Below, one piece after another: positions 9,307 to 17,504 of a DNA stretch of 54,017 bases. How positions within the stretch are numbered: the stretch's first letter is position 1; every line of letters begins with the position of its first letter. The notes under the pieces are model-generated. The model was not told where the DNA came from. It was given only the letters and a program-made list of their open reading frames with translations, and ran no database searches. The stretch spans positions 1 through 54,017 of the forward strand of contig CAMVFE010000012.1 in the NCBI GenBank assembly GCA_947166705.1, in the 5' to 3' direction. The translations under genes and the position numbers were made by a program. The stretch comes from an uncultured Clostridia bacterium (GTDB lineage Bacteria > Bacillota > Clostridia > Christensenellales > Aristaeellaceae).

Positions 9307-10890
9307 TCAGATATCCAGCAGATCGCTGAAAACCTTCAGCGCGCCGTCCGTATCGTGGGCCAGCACCTTTTTCGCCAGCACCTTTCCCAGCTGGACGCCC
9401 TCCTGGTCAAAGCTGTTCAGGTTCCACAGGAATCCCTGGAACATGACCTTGTTCTCGAAGTGTGCCAGCAGCGCGCCCAGCGCTTCGGGCGTCAGCTGAT
9501 CGCCGATAATGATGCTGCTGGGGCGGTTGCCCTCGAAGTTCTTGTTCCGGTTCGCGTCCTCCCGGCCGCAGGCGAAGGCCAGGATCTGGGCCGCCACGTT
9601 CGCGCCCAGCTTCTGCTGGCTGGTGCTTCCCTGAATGGTCACATCCATGCCCGCCTGGTTCCGGCGGAAGGCGATGAACTGCAGCGGAATGATGTCCGTT
9701 CCCTGGTGCAGCAGCTGGTAGAAGCTGTGCTGGCCGTTGGTGCCGGGCTCGCCGAAGATGACGGGGCCCGTCGGATAGTTCAGCCTCTCCCCGTCCCGGT
9801 TGACGCACTTGCCGTTGGATTCCATGTCCAGCTGCTGCAGGTGAGCCGGGAAGCGGCTCAGCGCCTGGCTGTAGGGAAGGACCGCCGTGGCCGGATAGCC
9901 GAGGATGTTGCGTTCGTAGACGCCGATCAGGGCGTCCAGCATGGCCGCGTTCTTCAGCGGATCCTTTTCCGCCGCCTTCCGGTCCTCCTCCGCGGCGCCC
10001 TGCAGGAACCGCGCGAAGATCTCCGGCCCGAAGGCGAGGCTCAGCACCGCGCCGCCAACCGCGGAGGTGGAGGAGTAGCGCCCGCCGATATAATCGTCCA
10101 TGAAGAAGGCCGCCAGATAATCGCTGCTTCCGGCCAGCGGGGAGGTTTCGCTGGTCACGGCGATCATATGCCTGGAGGCGTCCAGCCCCGCCTTCGTGAG
10201 CGCGTCCTTCACAAACGCCTCATTCGTCAGGGTTTCCAGCGTCGTTCCGCTCTTGCTCACCAGGATGAAGAGCGCGTGCGCCGCGTCCGTGCCCTTCAGC
10301 ACGGCCGCCGCGTCGTCCGGGTCCACGTTGGAAATGAACTTCGCTTCCATCCGGAAAGACCCGTTCTCCCGCGCCCAGTTCTCCATCGCCAGGTACATCG
10401 CCCGGGGACCGAGGTCGCTTCCGCCGATGCCGATCTGGACGACGGTGGTGAATTTCTCCCCCTGCTCGTTGACAATCACACCGCTGTGCACCTTCTCAGC
10501 GAATTCCGCGATGCGCCGCTGCTGCCCGGTGTAGAAGGCCCGTTTGTCCGTGCCGTCGGCCGTGACGGCGGCGCCCAGCTGGCCCCGGGTCAGGTGATGG
10601 AGCACGTGCCGCTTCTCCCCGGTATTGATCACAGCGCCTTCATAAAGCGCCCGGAACTTCTCGCTCAGCTGCGCCTCCCCGGCCAGCTCCGCCAGGCCCT
10701 GAAGGATCCCGTCGTTCACCTGCTTCGCGCCGTAATAATAGGTCAGGCCGCCGCCCATCTCCACCGCGTATTTCCGGACCCGCTCCGCGCCGGCTTCGCC
10801 CGCCAGTTCCTGCCGCAGATCCGCCTTATCCGCCTTCCGGGCCAGCGCCTGCCAGCTCTCCAGCGTATCCAGATTCTTCCAGCTGATCAT
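9307..10890 (-). CDS. pgi: Glucose-6-phosphate isomerase
   Basis: Interconverts glucose-6-P and fructose-6-P in the cytoplasm. 527 aa. Sugar-isomerase signatures are present: VVQIGIGGSDLGPRAMYLAM (~res 127-146), FILVSKSGTTLETLTNEA (phosphate-binding SKSGTT), GGRYSSTSAVG, and the catalytic block QLDMESNGKCVNRDG with Glu. The C-terminal GEPGTNGQHSFYQLLHQG holds the catalytic His. The start at 10890 (MISWKNLD) has GGAAGG 8 nt upstream; the longer frame to 10995 runs through the promoter. Divergent from the PPi-PFK gene, the next glycolytic step. Confidence 0.97.
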   Translation of the reverse strand: MISWKNLDTLESWQALARKADKADLRQELAGEAGAERVRKYAVEMGGGLTYYYGAKQVNDGILQGLAELAGEAQLSEKFRALYEGAVINTGEKRHVLHHLTRGQLGAAVTADGTDKRAFYTGQQRRIAEFAEKVHSGVIVNEQGEKFTTVVQIGIGGSDLGPRAMYLAMENWARENGSFRMEAKFISNVDPDDAAAVLKGTDAAHALFILVSKSGTTLETLTNEAFVKDALTKAGLDASRHMIAVTSETSPLAGSSDYLAAFFMDDYIGGRYSSTSAVGGAVLSLAFGPEIFARFLQGAAEEDRKAAEKDPLKNAAMLDALIGVYERNILGYPATAVLPYSQALSRFPAHLQQLDMESNGKCVNRDGERLNYPTGPVIFGEPGTNGQHSFYQLLHQGTDIIPLQFIAFRRNQAGMDVTIQGSTSQQKLGANVAAQILAFACGREDANRNKNFEGNRPSSIIIGDQLTPEALGALLAHFENKVMFQGFLWNLNSFDQEGVQLGKVLAKKVLAHDTDGALKVFSDLLDI

Positions 10891-10931
10891 TTTCGTTCCC
10901 TTCCTTTTATTCGTGATGGCTTTCCGCGCAG

Positions 10932-10961
10932 ATTTTATCATAACCCTTTCCGCTCCGTCAA
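10932..10961 (-). promoter_or_regulatory. Promoter of pgi
   Basis: Minus strand: TTGACG (10956-10961), 18-bp spacer, TAAAAT (10932-10937), about 42 bp before the pgi start. Confidence 0.65.
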
Positions 10962-11052
10962 TCCTCCGGCCTCCGGCGCTGCGGTTCTCGGTCATTGTTG
11001 CTGCTCACGGCGGCCGCCGTGCGGTATTTGCAGGGATTTCTGATCTTTTTCA

Positions 11053-11081
11053 TTGACAAAGCGCCTGTTTCGCGCTATAAG
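11053..11081 (+). promoter_or_regulatory. Promoter of the PPi-phosphofructokinase gene
   Basis: TTGACA (11053-11058), 17-bp spacer, TATAAG (11076-11081): a near-consensus sigma-A promoter, giving a leader of about 100 nt. Confidence 0.9.
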
Positions 11082-11130
11082 TACTCACAGTGGGTTTATG
11101 CGGCTTCCGCTGGTACGGAGCACCGCGCTC

Positions 11131-11153
11131 GGCGGCCGCCGGCCGGCGCCGCC
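11131..11153 (+). other. GC-only stem-loop in the leader of the PFK mRNA
   Basis: GGCGGC (11131-11136) pairs with GCCGCC (11148-11153) around an internally palindromic GGCCGG core. It lies between the promoter and the ribosome site, with no T-tract after it, so it is not a terminator. It may stabilise the mRNA or sequester the 5' end; no function is shown. Confidence 0.4.
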
Positions 11154-11188
11154 GGTCACAATACGAATGAAGAGGAGAAAGCGTCATC

Positions 11189-12451
11189 ATGAAAGGGAAT
11201 GTACTTGTAGGTCAGTCTGGCGGTCCGACCGCCGTCATCAACTCCAGCCTCGCGGGCGTCTTCAAGACCGCCATGGAGCGCGGTTTCAGCAAGGTCTACG
11301 GCATGCGCTACGGCATCCAGGGCTTTATGGACGGACAGTATGTGGATCTTTCCGACCATATCAAGAATGAGCTGGATCTGGAGCTGCTGAAGCGGACTCC
11401 CTCCGCCTTCCTGGGCACCTGCCGCTACAAGCTGCCCGAGATTCACGAGGACAAGGCGGTTTACGAGCGGATCTTCCAGCTGCTGGACGAGCTGGACATC
11501 GAAGTGTTCATCTACATCGGCGGCAACGATTCCATGGACACGATCCGCAAGCTCTTCGACTATTCCCTGCTGACCGGCGCGAAGCAGAAATTCGTCGGCT
11601 GCCCGAAGACCATTGACAACGACCTGGCCATCACCGACCACACCCCCGGTTTCGGCAGCGCCGCCAAGTACATTGCCACCTCCACCAAGGAAATCATCTG
11701 CGATGCCCTGGGCTTCAACTACAAGAAGAAGAACGTGAACATCGTTGAGATCATGGGCCGCAACGCCGGCTGGCTGACCGGTTCCGCCGCCCTGTCCCGC
11801 AGCGAGGACTGCGACGGGCCCGACCTGATCTACCTGCCCGAGGTTCCCTTTGACATCCAGGGCTTCGTCGCGAAGGTGAAGGATCTGCTGGAGAAGAAGG
11901 ACGTCGTCGTCGCGGTGGTGTCCGAGGGCATCAAGACCGCGGAGGGCAAGTACGTCTGCGAATATGCGTCGGATTCCACCACCAAGGATGCTTTCGGCCA
12001 TATTCAGATGACCGGCACCGCCGCCTATCTGGCCTCCGTCGTGAAGAACGAGCTGGGCTGCAAGACCCGCGCCGTGGAGCTCTCCACCCTGCAGCGCGCC
12101 GCGGCCCACCTGGCCAGCAAGATCGACGTGGACGAAGCCTTCAACGTGGGAGGCGCCACCGTCAAGGCCGCTGACGAAGGTTCCTCCGGCGTCATGGTCG
12201 TGATCGACCGCGTTTCCGACGATCCTTACCAGAGCGCGACCGGCGTCTATGACGTGCACCGCATCGCCAACGATGAGAAGGTGGTTCCGCGCAAGTGGAT
12301 CAACAAGGATGGCAACTACGTCACCGAGGAGTTCCTGGACTATGTCCGTCCCCTCATCCAGGGTCAGTACACGCCCATGATGGTCGAAGGCCTGCCGCGC
12401 CATCTGACCATGAATCTGAAGAATTATGACTGGAAGGTTCAGAAGCGCTGA
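11189..12451 (+). CDS. pfp: 6-phosphofructokinase, pyrophosphate-type by motif
   Basis: Phosphorylates fructose-6-phosphate. 420 aa, PFKA fold. Substrate motifs: GQSGGPTAVINSS (res 8-20), PKTIDND (~138-144) and MGRNAGWLTG (~190). The Lys in PKTIDND, where ATP-PFKs have Gly, is the mark of pyrophosphate users. The nucleotide/PPi loop reads GGND (~111-114) instead of the GGDG of ATP enzymes or GGDD of typical PPi enzymes: the blocking Asp is kept but the metal-binding Asp is Asn. A PPi enzyme would make this step reversible and save ATP. Start at 11189 follows GAGGAG. Terminator immediately downstream; monocistronic. Confidence 0.9.
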   Translation: MKGNVLVGQSGGPTAVINSSLAGVFKTAMERGFSKVYGMRYGIQGFMDGQYVDLSDHIKNELDLELLKRTPSAFLGTCRYKLPEIHEDKAVYERIFQLLDELDIEVFIYIGGNDSMDTIRKLFDYSLLTGAKQKFVGCPKTIDNDLAITDHTPGFGSAAKYIATSTKEIICDALGFNYKKKNVNIVEIMGRNAGWLTGSAALSRSEDCDGPDLIYLPEVPFDIQGFVAKVKDLLEKKDVVVAVVSEGIKTAEGKYVCEYASDSTTKDAFGHIQMTGTAAYLASVVKNELGCKTRAVELSTLQRAAAHLASKIDVDEAFNVGGATVKAADEGSSGVMVVIDRVSDDPYQSATGVYDVHRIANDEKVVPRKWINKDGNYVTEEFLDYVRPLIQGQYTPMMVEGLPRHLTMNLKNYDWKVQKR

Positions 12452-12473
12452 CCTTCTCTGTCCCGGCATTGAA

Positions 12474-12501
12474 GGGGGCTGCCTCATCGGCAGCCCCCTT
12501 T
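12474..12501 (+). terminator. Terminator of pfp, possibly bidirectional
   Basis: 10-bp perfect stem GGGGGCTGCC (12474-12483)/GGCAGCCCCC (12489-12498), 5-nt loop, followed by TTT. It lies between convergent genes (vanY stop at 12539) and could serve both, though its T-run is short on each side. Confidence 0.75.
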
Positions 12502-12538
12502 CCGCGTCCCCGGGAATCCTTCCGGCCGCCCTGGCCGG

Positions 12539-13564
12539 TCAGGTTCCGGGATGGTATTTCTCCAGGTATTCCTCCAGGCACAGCTCCTCGTCCCGCATGA
12601 TCAGGCTGTGCTCCGTGCCCACGTAGCGGATATGCCAGGCCTCCGGGGCGAACCCCGTGATCTTCTGCTTCCCTTCCTGGTACCGGACGATGAATCCGTA
12701 TTCCCAGCAGTGCGCATGCAGCCATTTGCACTGCTTCGTGGAGGCGAAGGAGCTGGCTCCCGGGACGTTGACGTCAAAGCTCAGCCCAAGATGATGCTCG
12801 CTCGCTCCCGGCTCGGCCACCGTGTTCAGCGCGGAGCGGCGGGCCCGCCCCCGGCTCCAGTCCGGATGGTTTTTCAGATTGGTCCGGACGCGGTTTTCCA
12901 GCATCCTTTCCTGATCCGCGTAGCTGCGGTATCCCGCGCTGACCTGCCACCGGGTCACTCCGTCGGCGCGCGCTCCCTCCAGCAGGCTGACCAGCGCCTC
13001 CACGGCCGTGCGGACGCCCTGCGTGGAATCATACTTGATTTTCACCAGCTCCGGGTCGCAGTATTCTGTCAGCGGCACCAGGTCCGCGGGCAGGAAGTCC
13101 TCCCCCACGGGGTGCGCCTGGTTGGTTAGGATCGGCCACTCCTCCGCCAGCACGTCCACGGGCTCCGCCGGGGGCGGCACCGGAAGCGCGTCCTCCGAAT
13201 ACATGCGCCCCTGGGTCTGCTTTCCCGCCGCCCCGTCCACGCTCAGCCCGTTCCGCTTCTGAAAGGCCCGGACCGCTTCCTTCGTAGCGGGGCCGTAGAT
13301 GCCGTCGGGTTCCTCCGCCAGGTAGCCCAGTTCCCGAAGGCGCGCCTGCAGCATCCGCACCTCCTCGCCCGAGGATCCGCTCTTCAGCAGGATGATCTTT
13401 TCTGGGCGCGCGGCCGGGGAAATCCCGTCCTCCGCCGGCAGGGTCTCCGCTGCGGCGCTTTCCTCCGGCCCGGCCTCCGCGTCCGGACCCGCGTCCTCCG
13501 AAGCGGCGGCCGAAAGCAGGAGAATCAGGCACAGTGCGAGCCCCAGGCAGATCTTTTTTCTCAT
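12539..13564 (-). CDS. Secreted D,D-carboxypeptidase (VanY/M15B) with peptidoglycan-binding domain
   Basis: 341 aa. N-terminal signal peptide (res 1-22, MRKKICLG then a hydrophobic core), an acidic Ala/Glu linker, a PG_binding_1 domain (res ~58-120: GSSGEEVRMLQARLRELGYL, DGIYGPATKEAVRAFQK), then a VanY-type zinc peptidase domain. Metal ligands are in SEHHLGLSFDVN (SxHxxGxxxD) and EAWHIRYVG (ExWHxR). Such enzymes trim the terminal D-Ala from peptidoglycan stem peptides outside the membrane. It has an ATGA overlap with the small gene upstream. No neighbouring vanR/vanS or ligase is present, so a wall-remodelling rather than a glycopeptide-resistance role is inferred. Confidence 0.9.
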   Translation of the reverse strand: MRKKICLGLALCLILLLSAAASEDAGPDAEAGPEESAAAETLPAEDGISPAARPEKIILLKSGSSGEEVRMLQARLRELGYLAEEPDGIYGPATKEAVRAFQKRNGLSVDGAAGKQTQGRMYSEDALPVPPPAEPVDVLAEEWPILTNQAHPVGEDFLPADLVPLTEYCDPELVKIKYDSTQGVRTAVEALVSLLEGARADGVTRWQVSAGYRSYADQERMLENRVRTNLKNHPDWSRGRARRSALNTVAEPGASEHHLGLSFDVNVPGASSFASTKQCKWLHAHCWEYGFIVRYQEGKQKITGFAPEAWHIRYVGTEHSLIMRDEELCLEEYLEKYHPGT

Positions 13565-13824
13565 TTTGTCTCCCCCGCTACCGTTTCCCCGTCCCGCGCC
13601 TCCAGCGCGCGCCGGATGACATCCGCCAGAATGGTGTTGTCCGTCAGCCTTCCCAGCATTTCAGCGTACCTGAGCAGAATCTGCCGGTCATCGGTTCCGG
13701 GTGTTTCCCGGTCCTGCCGGATCTCCTCCCGCAGCCGCGCCGCATTCTCCAGGTTCTCCCGGAAAACGGCGTACGCCTTCTCCCTGCTGAACGGATTCTG
13801 CAGCGCTTCCTGGTTTTCCGCCAT
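13561..13824 (-). CDS. Small soluble protein translationally coupled to the VanY-like gene
   Basis: 87-aa protein (MAENQEALQNPFSREKAY...) predicted to be almost wholly alpha-helical and charged, with no signal peptide or membrane span. The start at 13824 has GGGAGG about 6 nt upstream. Its stop overlaps the vanY start by ATGA, so the two are co-translated although one is cytoplasmic and the other exported. I do not recognise the family. Confidence 0.7.
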   Translation of the reverse strand: MAENQEALQNPFSREKAYAVFRENLENAARLREEIRQDRETPGTDDRQILLRYAEMLGRLTDNTILADVIRRALEARDGETVAGETK

Positions 13825-13843
13825 CTGAACCTCCCGCCTGTCG

Positions 13844-13878
13844 AAAAGCAAGCCCGTCAACACACGGTCAACGGGCTT
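13844..13878 (-). terminator. Possible terminator of apt
   Basis: 8-bp stem AAGCCCGT (13850-13857)/ACGGGCTT (13871-13878), then GCTTTTCG on the minus strand, 20 nt after the apt stop. The interrupted T-tract makes it moderate; read-through into the two genes downstream, which have no obvious promoter, is likely. Confidence 0.5.
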
Positions 13879-13897
13879 CGCAGGACTTGTCCTTCTC

Positions 13898-14422
13898 TTA
13901 TTTTCCTTCGTAGGTGATCAGGCTCTCCACCCGGTAATCCTTCAGGCGCTCGCGGCCCTTCAGCCCGGCCAGCTCCATCACAAAGAGCATTCCGGCCACC
14001 GTGCCTCCCAGATCCTCCACCAGCTTCGCCGCCGCTTCCGCGGAACCTCCGGTGGCGATCAGGTCGTCCACGATCAGCACTTTTTGCCCGGGCCGGACGG
14101 CATCCTCATGGATTTCCACCTCCGCCTGGCCGTACTCCAGGTCATACTTCCGGCTGATGGTTTTCCGGGGCAGCTTTCCCTTCTTCCGGACCGGCACAAA
14201 GCCCCTGCCCGTCAGATAGGCCACCGGCACGCCGAAGATAAATCCGCGGCTCTCCGGTCCGACCACCAGGTCATAATCAATCTCCGAGGCCTTTTTTACC
14301 AGCCCGTCGACGGACATCTTCAGGCCGTCCGGATCCTGAATCACGGAAGTGATATCCCGGAACATGATGCCGGGCTCCGGGAAATCAGGAATAGTCAGTA
14401 CATAATCCTCCAGCTTTTTCAT
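13898..14422 (-). CDS. apt: Adenine phosphoribosyltransferase
   Basis: Salvages adenine with PRPP to AMP in the cytoplasm. 174 aa, the usual length. Seen: IPDFPEPGIMFRDITSV near the N-terminus, GPESRGFIFG, and the PRPP-binding motif VLIVDDLIATGGSA (~res 115-128). Preceded by its own promoter; the leader between the promoter and start contains a GC-rich inverted repeat (CGGCGC/GCGCCG). Confidence 0.96.
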   Translation of the reverse strand: MKKLEDYVLTIPDFPEPGIMFRDITSVIQDPDGLKMSVDGLVKKASEIDYDLVVGPESRGFIFGVPVAYLTGRGFVPVRKKGKLPRKTISRKYDLEYGQAEVEIHEDAVRPGQKVLIVDDLIATGGSAEAAAKLVEDLGGTVAGMLFVMELAGLKGRERLKDYRVESLITYEGK

Positions 14423-14493
14423 GGCAAAAGACCTCCGTTCGATCTGTTTCGGGATCGGCGCCGGCCCCGCCGCGCGCCGGATGATTCCGGCTC

Positions 14494-14523
14494 ATTCTAT
14501 CACAGTCGGGGATCATTTCGCAA
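14494..14523 (-). promoter_or_regulatory. Promoter of apt (extended -10)
   Basis: Minus strand: TTGCGA (14518-14523), 18-bp spacer ending in TGA, TAGAAT (14494-14499). The TGn directly before the -10 box makes an extended -10 and compensates for the weak -35. Confidence 0.6.
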
Positions 14524-14582
14524 TCTCATTCTCATCTTTCGGAGACGGGAGGCAGGTCTCCTTTCCGGGGGCAGCGGACGGG

Positions 14583-15938
14583 TCACCTTTCCGCAAGCGG
14601 CAGATAGCGCCTGTGCTCCCCGACGTTCCGGTAGGACGGCCGGATAATCCTTCCGCCGTTGATCAGCTCCTCGATCCGGTGCGCCGACCAGCCTGAAATC
14701 CGGGCGATGGCGAAAAGCGGCGTAAACAGCTCCTCCGGGATGTCCAGCATCTGGTAGGCAAACCCGGAATAGAAGTCGACGTTCGCGCACACGCCCTTGT
14801 ACATTTTCCGCTCTCCGGCAATGAGCCGGGGCGCCAGGCGCTCCACCGCGGCGTACAGTCCGAACTCGTCCTGTCTTCCCTTCTCCCCGGCCAGCTCCTG
14901 CACGTAGGACTTGAAGATCACCGCCCGCGGATCGGATCTGGAGTAGATCGCGTGCCCGATGCCGTAAATCAGCCCGCTCCGGTCAAAAGCCTCCTTATGC
15001 AGGATCCTCTCCAGATACCGGGCGATCTCCTCCTCATCCCGCCAGTCCCGGACCTCCCGCTTGATCTCCTCGAACATATGGCAGACCTTGATATTGGCGC
15101 CGCCGTGCTTCGGGCCCTTCAGCGAGCCCAGCGCCGCCGCAACGGTGGCGTAGGTGTCCGTGCCGGAGGAGGTCACCACATGGGTGGTGAAGGTGGAATT
15201 GTTTCCGCCCCCGTGCTCCGCGTGAACGATCAGCGCTCGGTCGAGTGCCTTCGCCTCCGTTTCCGTGTATCGGCCGTCCTTCCGGAGCATGTACAGGATG
15301 TTCTCAGCTGTCGAAAGCTCCGGAACCGCGTCATGGAAAAAGAAGCTCGTGCTGTCGCTCAGGTAGTAGGCGTACGCCTGATAGCTGTAAACCGCCAGCT
15401 GCGGAAACATCGCGATCAGCTGAACGCACTGCCGCAGGATATTTTCGATGCCGGTATCCTCGGCCAGGGGATCGTAGCTGTAATAGGTCAGCACGGACCG
15501 GGCCATGGAATTCATCATATTGGCGCTGGGCGCCTTCATGATGATATCCCGGACAAAGCTGCTGGGCAGGGACCGGTAGCTCCCCAGCACGTTTTCGAAC
15601 TCCGCCAGCTCCATCCGATCCGGAAGCCTGCCCGTCAGCAGGAGATAAACCGTTTCCTCAAAGCCGAAGCGGTGATCCTCCACAGCTCCCCGGATCAGCT
15701 CCTGGATGGGATAGCCCCGGTAGTACAGTTCGCCCTCCATCGGCTCCCCGGCGGGGCCGGTTCCATTGACCTCGCTGATTTCCGTCAGCCCGGTCAGCAC
15801 GCCCTTCCCCTGCATGTCGCGCAGGCCCCGGTTCACCCGGTAGGTTTCATACAGTTCCCGGTCGATCAGATTGCTGCTGCACATTTCCGCATAGCGCCTG
15901 ATTTCGGGGGTAATTTCGGCATAGTTTCTTTTCGCCAT
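14583..15938 (-). CDS. gltA: Citrate synthase (citrate/2-methylcitrate synthase family)
   Basis: Condenses oxaloacetate and acetyl-CoA. 451 aa, longer than the ~370-aa Bacillus CitZ because of an N-terminal extension (res 1-60) typical of clostridial enzymes. Active-site blocks: LIVHAEHGGGNNSTFTTHVV (first catalytic His), GLIYGIGHAIYSRSDPRA (second His and Arg), and DFYSGFAYQMLDIP (catalytic Asp). GSLKGPKHGGAN is the family signature region. No aconitase or isocitrate dehydrogenase is adjacent; the likely use is a partial TCA cycle for glutamate synthesis. A methylcitrate function cannot be excluded. Start at 15938 follows GGAGGCAAATG. Confidence 0.93.
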   Translation of the reverse strand: MAKRNYAEITPEIRRYAEMCSSNLIDRELYETYRVNRGLRDMQGKGVLTGLTEISEVNGTGPAGEPMEGELYYRGYPIQELIRGAVEDHRFGFEETVYLLLTGRLPDRMELAEFENVLGSYRSLPSSFVRDIIMKAPSANMMNSMARSVLTYYSYDPLAEDTGIENILRQCVQLIAMFPQLAVYSYQAYAYYLSDSTSFFFHDAVPELSTAENILYMLRKDGRYTETEAKALDRALIVHAEHGGGNNSTFTTHVVTSSGTDTYATVAAALGSLKGPKHGGANIKVCHMFEEIKREVRDWRDEEEIARYLERILHKEAFDRSGLIYGIGHAIYSRSDPRAVIFKSYVQELAGEKGRQDEFGLYAAVERLAPRLIAGERKMYKGVCANVDFYSGFAYQMLDIPEELFTPLFAIARISGWSAHRIEELINGGRIIRPSYRNVGEHRRYLPLAER

Positions 15939-15996
15939 CCGTCATTTGCCTCCTTCCGCTTCCCGCGTCTGCAGCCGGTTCGCGGGTTCATGGCTG

Positions 15997-16005
15997 ATTA
16001 TATCA
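15997..16005 (-). promoter_or_regulatory. Extended -10 promoter of citrate synthase
   Basis: TATAAT (minus strand, 15997-16002) preceded by TGA (16003-16005), forming TGATATAAT. No convincing -35 at 16-18 bp. About 60 bp before the start codon. Confidence 0.6.
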
Positions 16006-16147
16006 TAAAAATGTCCGAAAGGGGAAATTTCGCGCCCTGTTCATGCAGTTTTCATCTTTCGTTCAGAAACCTTGCCTTCTTTTTCCCGTCTTTCCGCGCT
16101 TCCCGGTTTCATGCCGTTCGCGGCGTCCATTCAGGAAACAGCTCTAT

Positions 16148-16164
16148 TGTAACATTTATGAAAT
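16148..16164 (+). promoter_or_regulatory. WalR-like direct repeat upstream of a wall-protein promoter
   Basis: TGTAAC (16148-16153), 5-bp spacer, TGAAAT (16159-16164); the WalR (YycF) consensus is TGTWAH-N5-TGTWAH, so the first half is exact and the second differs at one base. It ends 6 bp before the -35 box. The target, a secreted peptidoglycan-binding protein, is the type of gene WalR controls. Tentative. Confidence 0.35.
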
Positions 16165-16170
16165 AAATTG

Positions 16171-16199
16171 TTTACAATTGTGTTTTTCCGTGTTATCCT
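16171..16199 (+). promoter_or_regulatory. Promoter of the peptidoglycan-binding protein gene
   Basis: TTTACA (16171-16176), 17-bp spacer, TATCCT (16194-16199). Confidence 0.7.
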
Positions 16200-16305
16200 T
16201 TAGTTACTTATCGACCGGTGCGCGGCAGTCGGAGGGCGAACCCGGTTCGTCCTTTTTTGCGCGCCCCCCACGGGCGAAGCGCCGGATCTGAAGGAGGCGG
16301 ACTTC

Positions 16306-17484
16306 ATGCGTTTCAGAAGAAGCGTATTCTGTTTTGCGGCGGCACTGGTCCTGGCCGTATCATCCTGCGCGCTGGCCTACAAAGCCGATACCCTGCGTTC
16401 CGGATCCAGGGGGGACGAGGTACAGGAGCTTCAGGCGGCCCTGATCAAGCTGGGCTATCTGGGCGGCACCCCGGACGGCATTTTCGGCAGAAATACGGAG
16501 AACGCCGTGCGGAAGTTTCAGAAGGCCTCCGGCCTGAAGGCCGACGGCCTGGCCGGAACCCAGACCCGCGAGCTGCTGAGCAAAAAGGCCGGCAAGGTCT
16601 CCGGCACGAAGACCGCCGCTGCCGATACCCAAAAGACGGCGGCTTCCGAAACCAAAAAAGCGGAACAGGCCGAAACCAAAAAGGCCTCCTCTCAGAGCAG
16701 CACGGCTGTTTCTCAGAACCTGTTCGGCGGAAACTATACGACGATCCGCATGGGCTATACGGGTTCCCGGGTCTCCGCGCTCCAGAAGGCGCTCATTTCC
16801 CTGGGATACCTGAAGGGCTCCGCGGACGGCAAATTCGGAAAGATGACCCAGGCCGCGGTCATCTCCTTCCAGAAGGCTTCCCGGCTGACGGCGGACGGCC
16901 TGGCCGGAAGGATGACCCTGACCGCGCTGGAAAGCAGCCTCTCCTCCGGCTCGAAAGCCGCCGCGGAGCCCGAACCCGCGCCCGCTGCTTCCGCCGCGAA
17001 GAGCGGCGATCCCTCTTCCGGCCGGACGGCCTCCGGGCCCTCCGGAAACCAGGTCAAACTGCTCCACTGGTACAACGACGTCAAGCCCACCCTGAAAAAC
17101 GGCCAGACCCTCGCCATCTATGACCCCTCCTCCGGGCAGAGCTGGAACCTCCGGATCGTCTCTTCCGGCCGGCACTGCGACGCGGAACCGCGCACGGCCG
17201 GGGACACCGCGAACATGCTGAAGGCCTTCGGCGGGGAGAACACCTGGAGCCAGAAGGCGGTCTATGTCAAGCTTCCGAACGGGTCCTGGACCATCGGCGC
17301 CACCCACAGCATGCCCCACCTGAACGGTTCGATCAAGGACAACAATTTCGACGGGCATCTGTGCGTGCATTTCCTGCGGACCATGAGCGAGGCCCAGGAG
17401 AATGACCCCAGCTACGGCGTCGCCAACCAGAACACGATCCGGAGCTTCTGGAAGTCCCTCACCGGGGAGACCATCGCCGAATAA
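16306..17484 (+). CDS. Secreted protein with two peptidoglycan-binding domains and a Cys/His C-terminal domain
   Basis: 392 aa. Signal peptide (res 1-24, ending CALA; a VSSC sequence at 18-21 could alternatively be a weak lipobox). Two PG_binding_1 domains, res ~30-92 (GSRGDEVQELQAALIKLGYL, DGIFGRNTENAVRKFQK) and ~145-207 (GSRVSALQKALISLGYL, DGKFGKMTQAAVISFQK), separated by a Lys/Ala/Thr-rich linker, then a Pro/Ala/Ser linker and a ~145-residue globular C-terminal domain. That domain contains GRHCDAEPRT, THSMPHLNGS and GHLCVHFLRT; the last two vaguely recall the His...Cys pair of L,D-transpeptidases. A wall-associated enzyme is inferred, but the domain is not identified. Its own promoter and terminator make it monocistronic. 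The start follows GAAGGAGG. Confidence 0.85.
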   Translation: MRFRRSVFCFAAALVLAVSSCALAYKADTLRSGSRGDEVQELQAALIKLGYLGGTPDGIFGRNTENAVRKFQKASGLKADGLAGTQTRELLSKKAGKVSGTKTAAADTQKTAASETKKAEQAETKKASSQSSTAVSQNLFGGNYTTIRMGYTGSRVSALQKALISLGYLKGSADGKFGKMTQAAVISFQKASRLTADGLAGRMTLTALESSLSSGSKAAAEPEPAPAASAAKSGDPSSGRTASGPSGNQVKLLHWYNDVKPTLKNGQTLAIYDPSSGQSWNLRIVSSGRHCDAEPRTAGDTANMLKAFGGENTWSQKAVYVKLPNGSWTIGATHSMPHLNGSIKDNNFDGHLCVHFLRTMSEAQENDPSYGVANQNTIRSFWKSLTGETIAE

Positions 17485-17504
17485 AGTTTTTCCTTCATAT
17501 TTCC

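Larger units (their letters stand above)
15939..16305. other. Divergent intergenic region, citrate synthase / wall protein
   Basis: This 367-nt stretch has no gene. It holds the leftward promoter of the citrate synthase (15997-16005), a rightward promoter (16171-16199), a direct repeat resembling a WalR box (16148-16164), an AT-rich segment around 16140-16200 and a GC-rich leader with the GGAGG site of the next gene. Confidence 0.7.

Noticed and set aside
11156-12487. A 443-codon minus-strand frame opposite the PFK gene.
   Set aside because: PFK motifs are unambiguous on the plus strand, and the minus frame starts inside the terminator.
12539-13564. Glycopeptide-resistance gene vanY.
   Set aside because: Motifs fit the family, but no vanR/S/H/A partners are present, so a resistance role is not supported.
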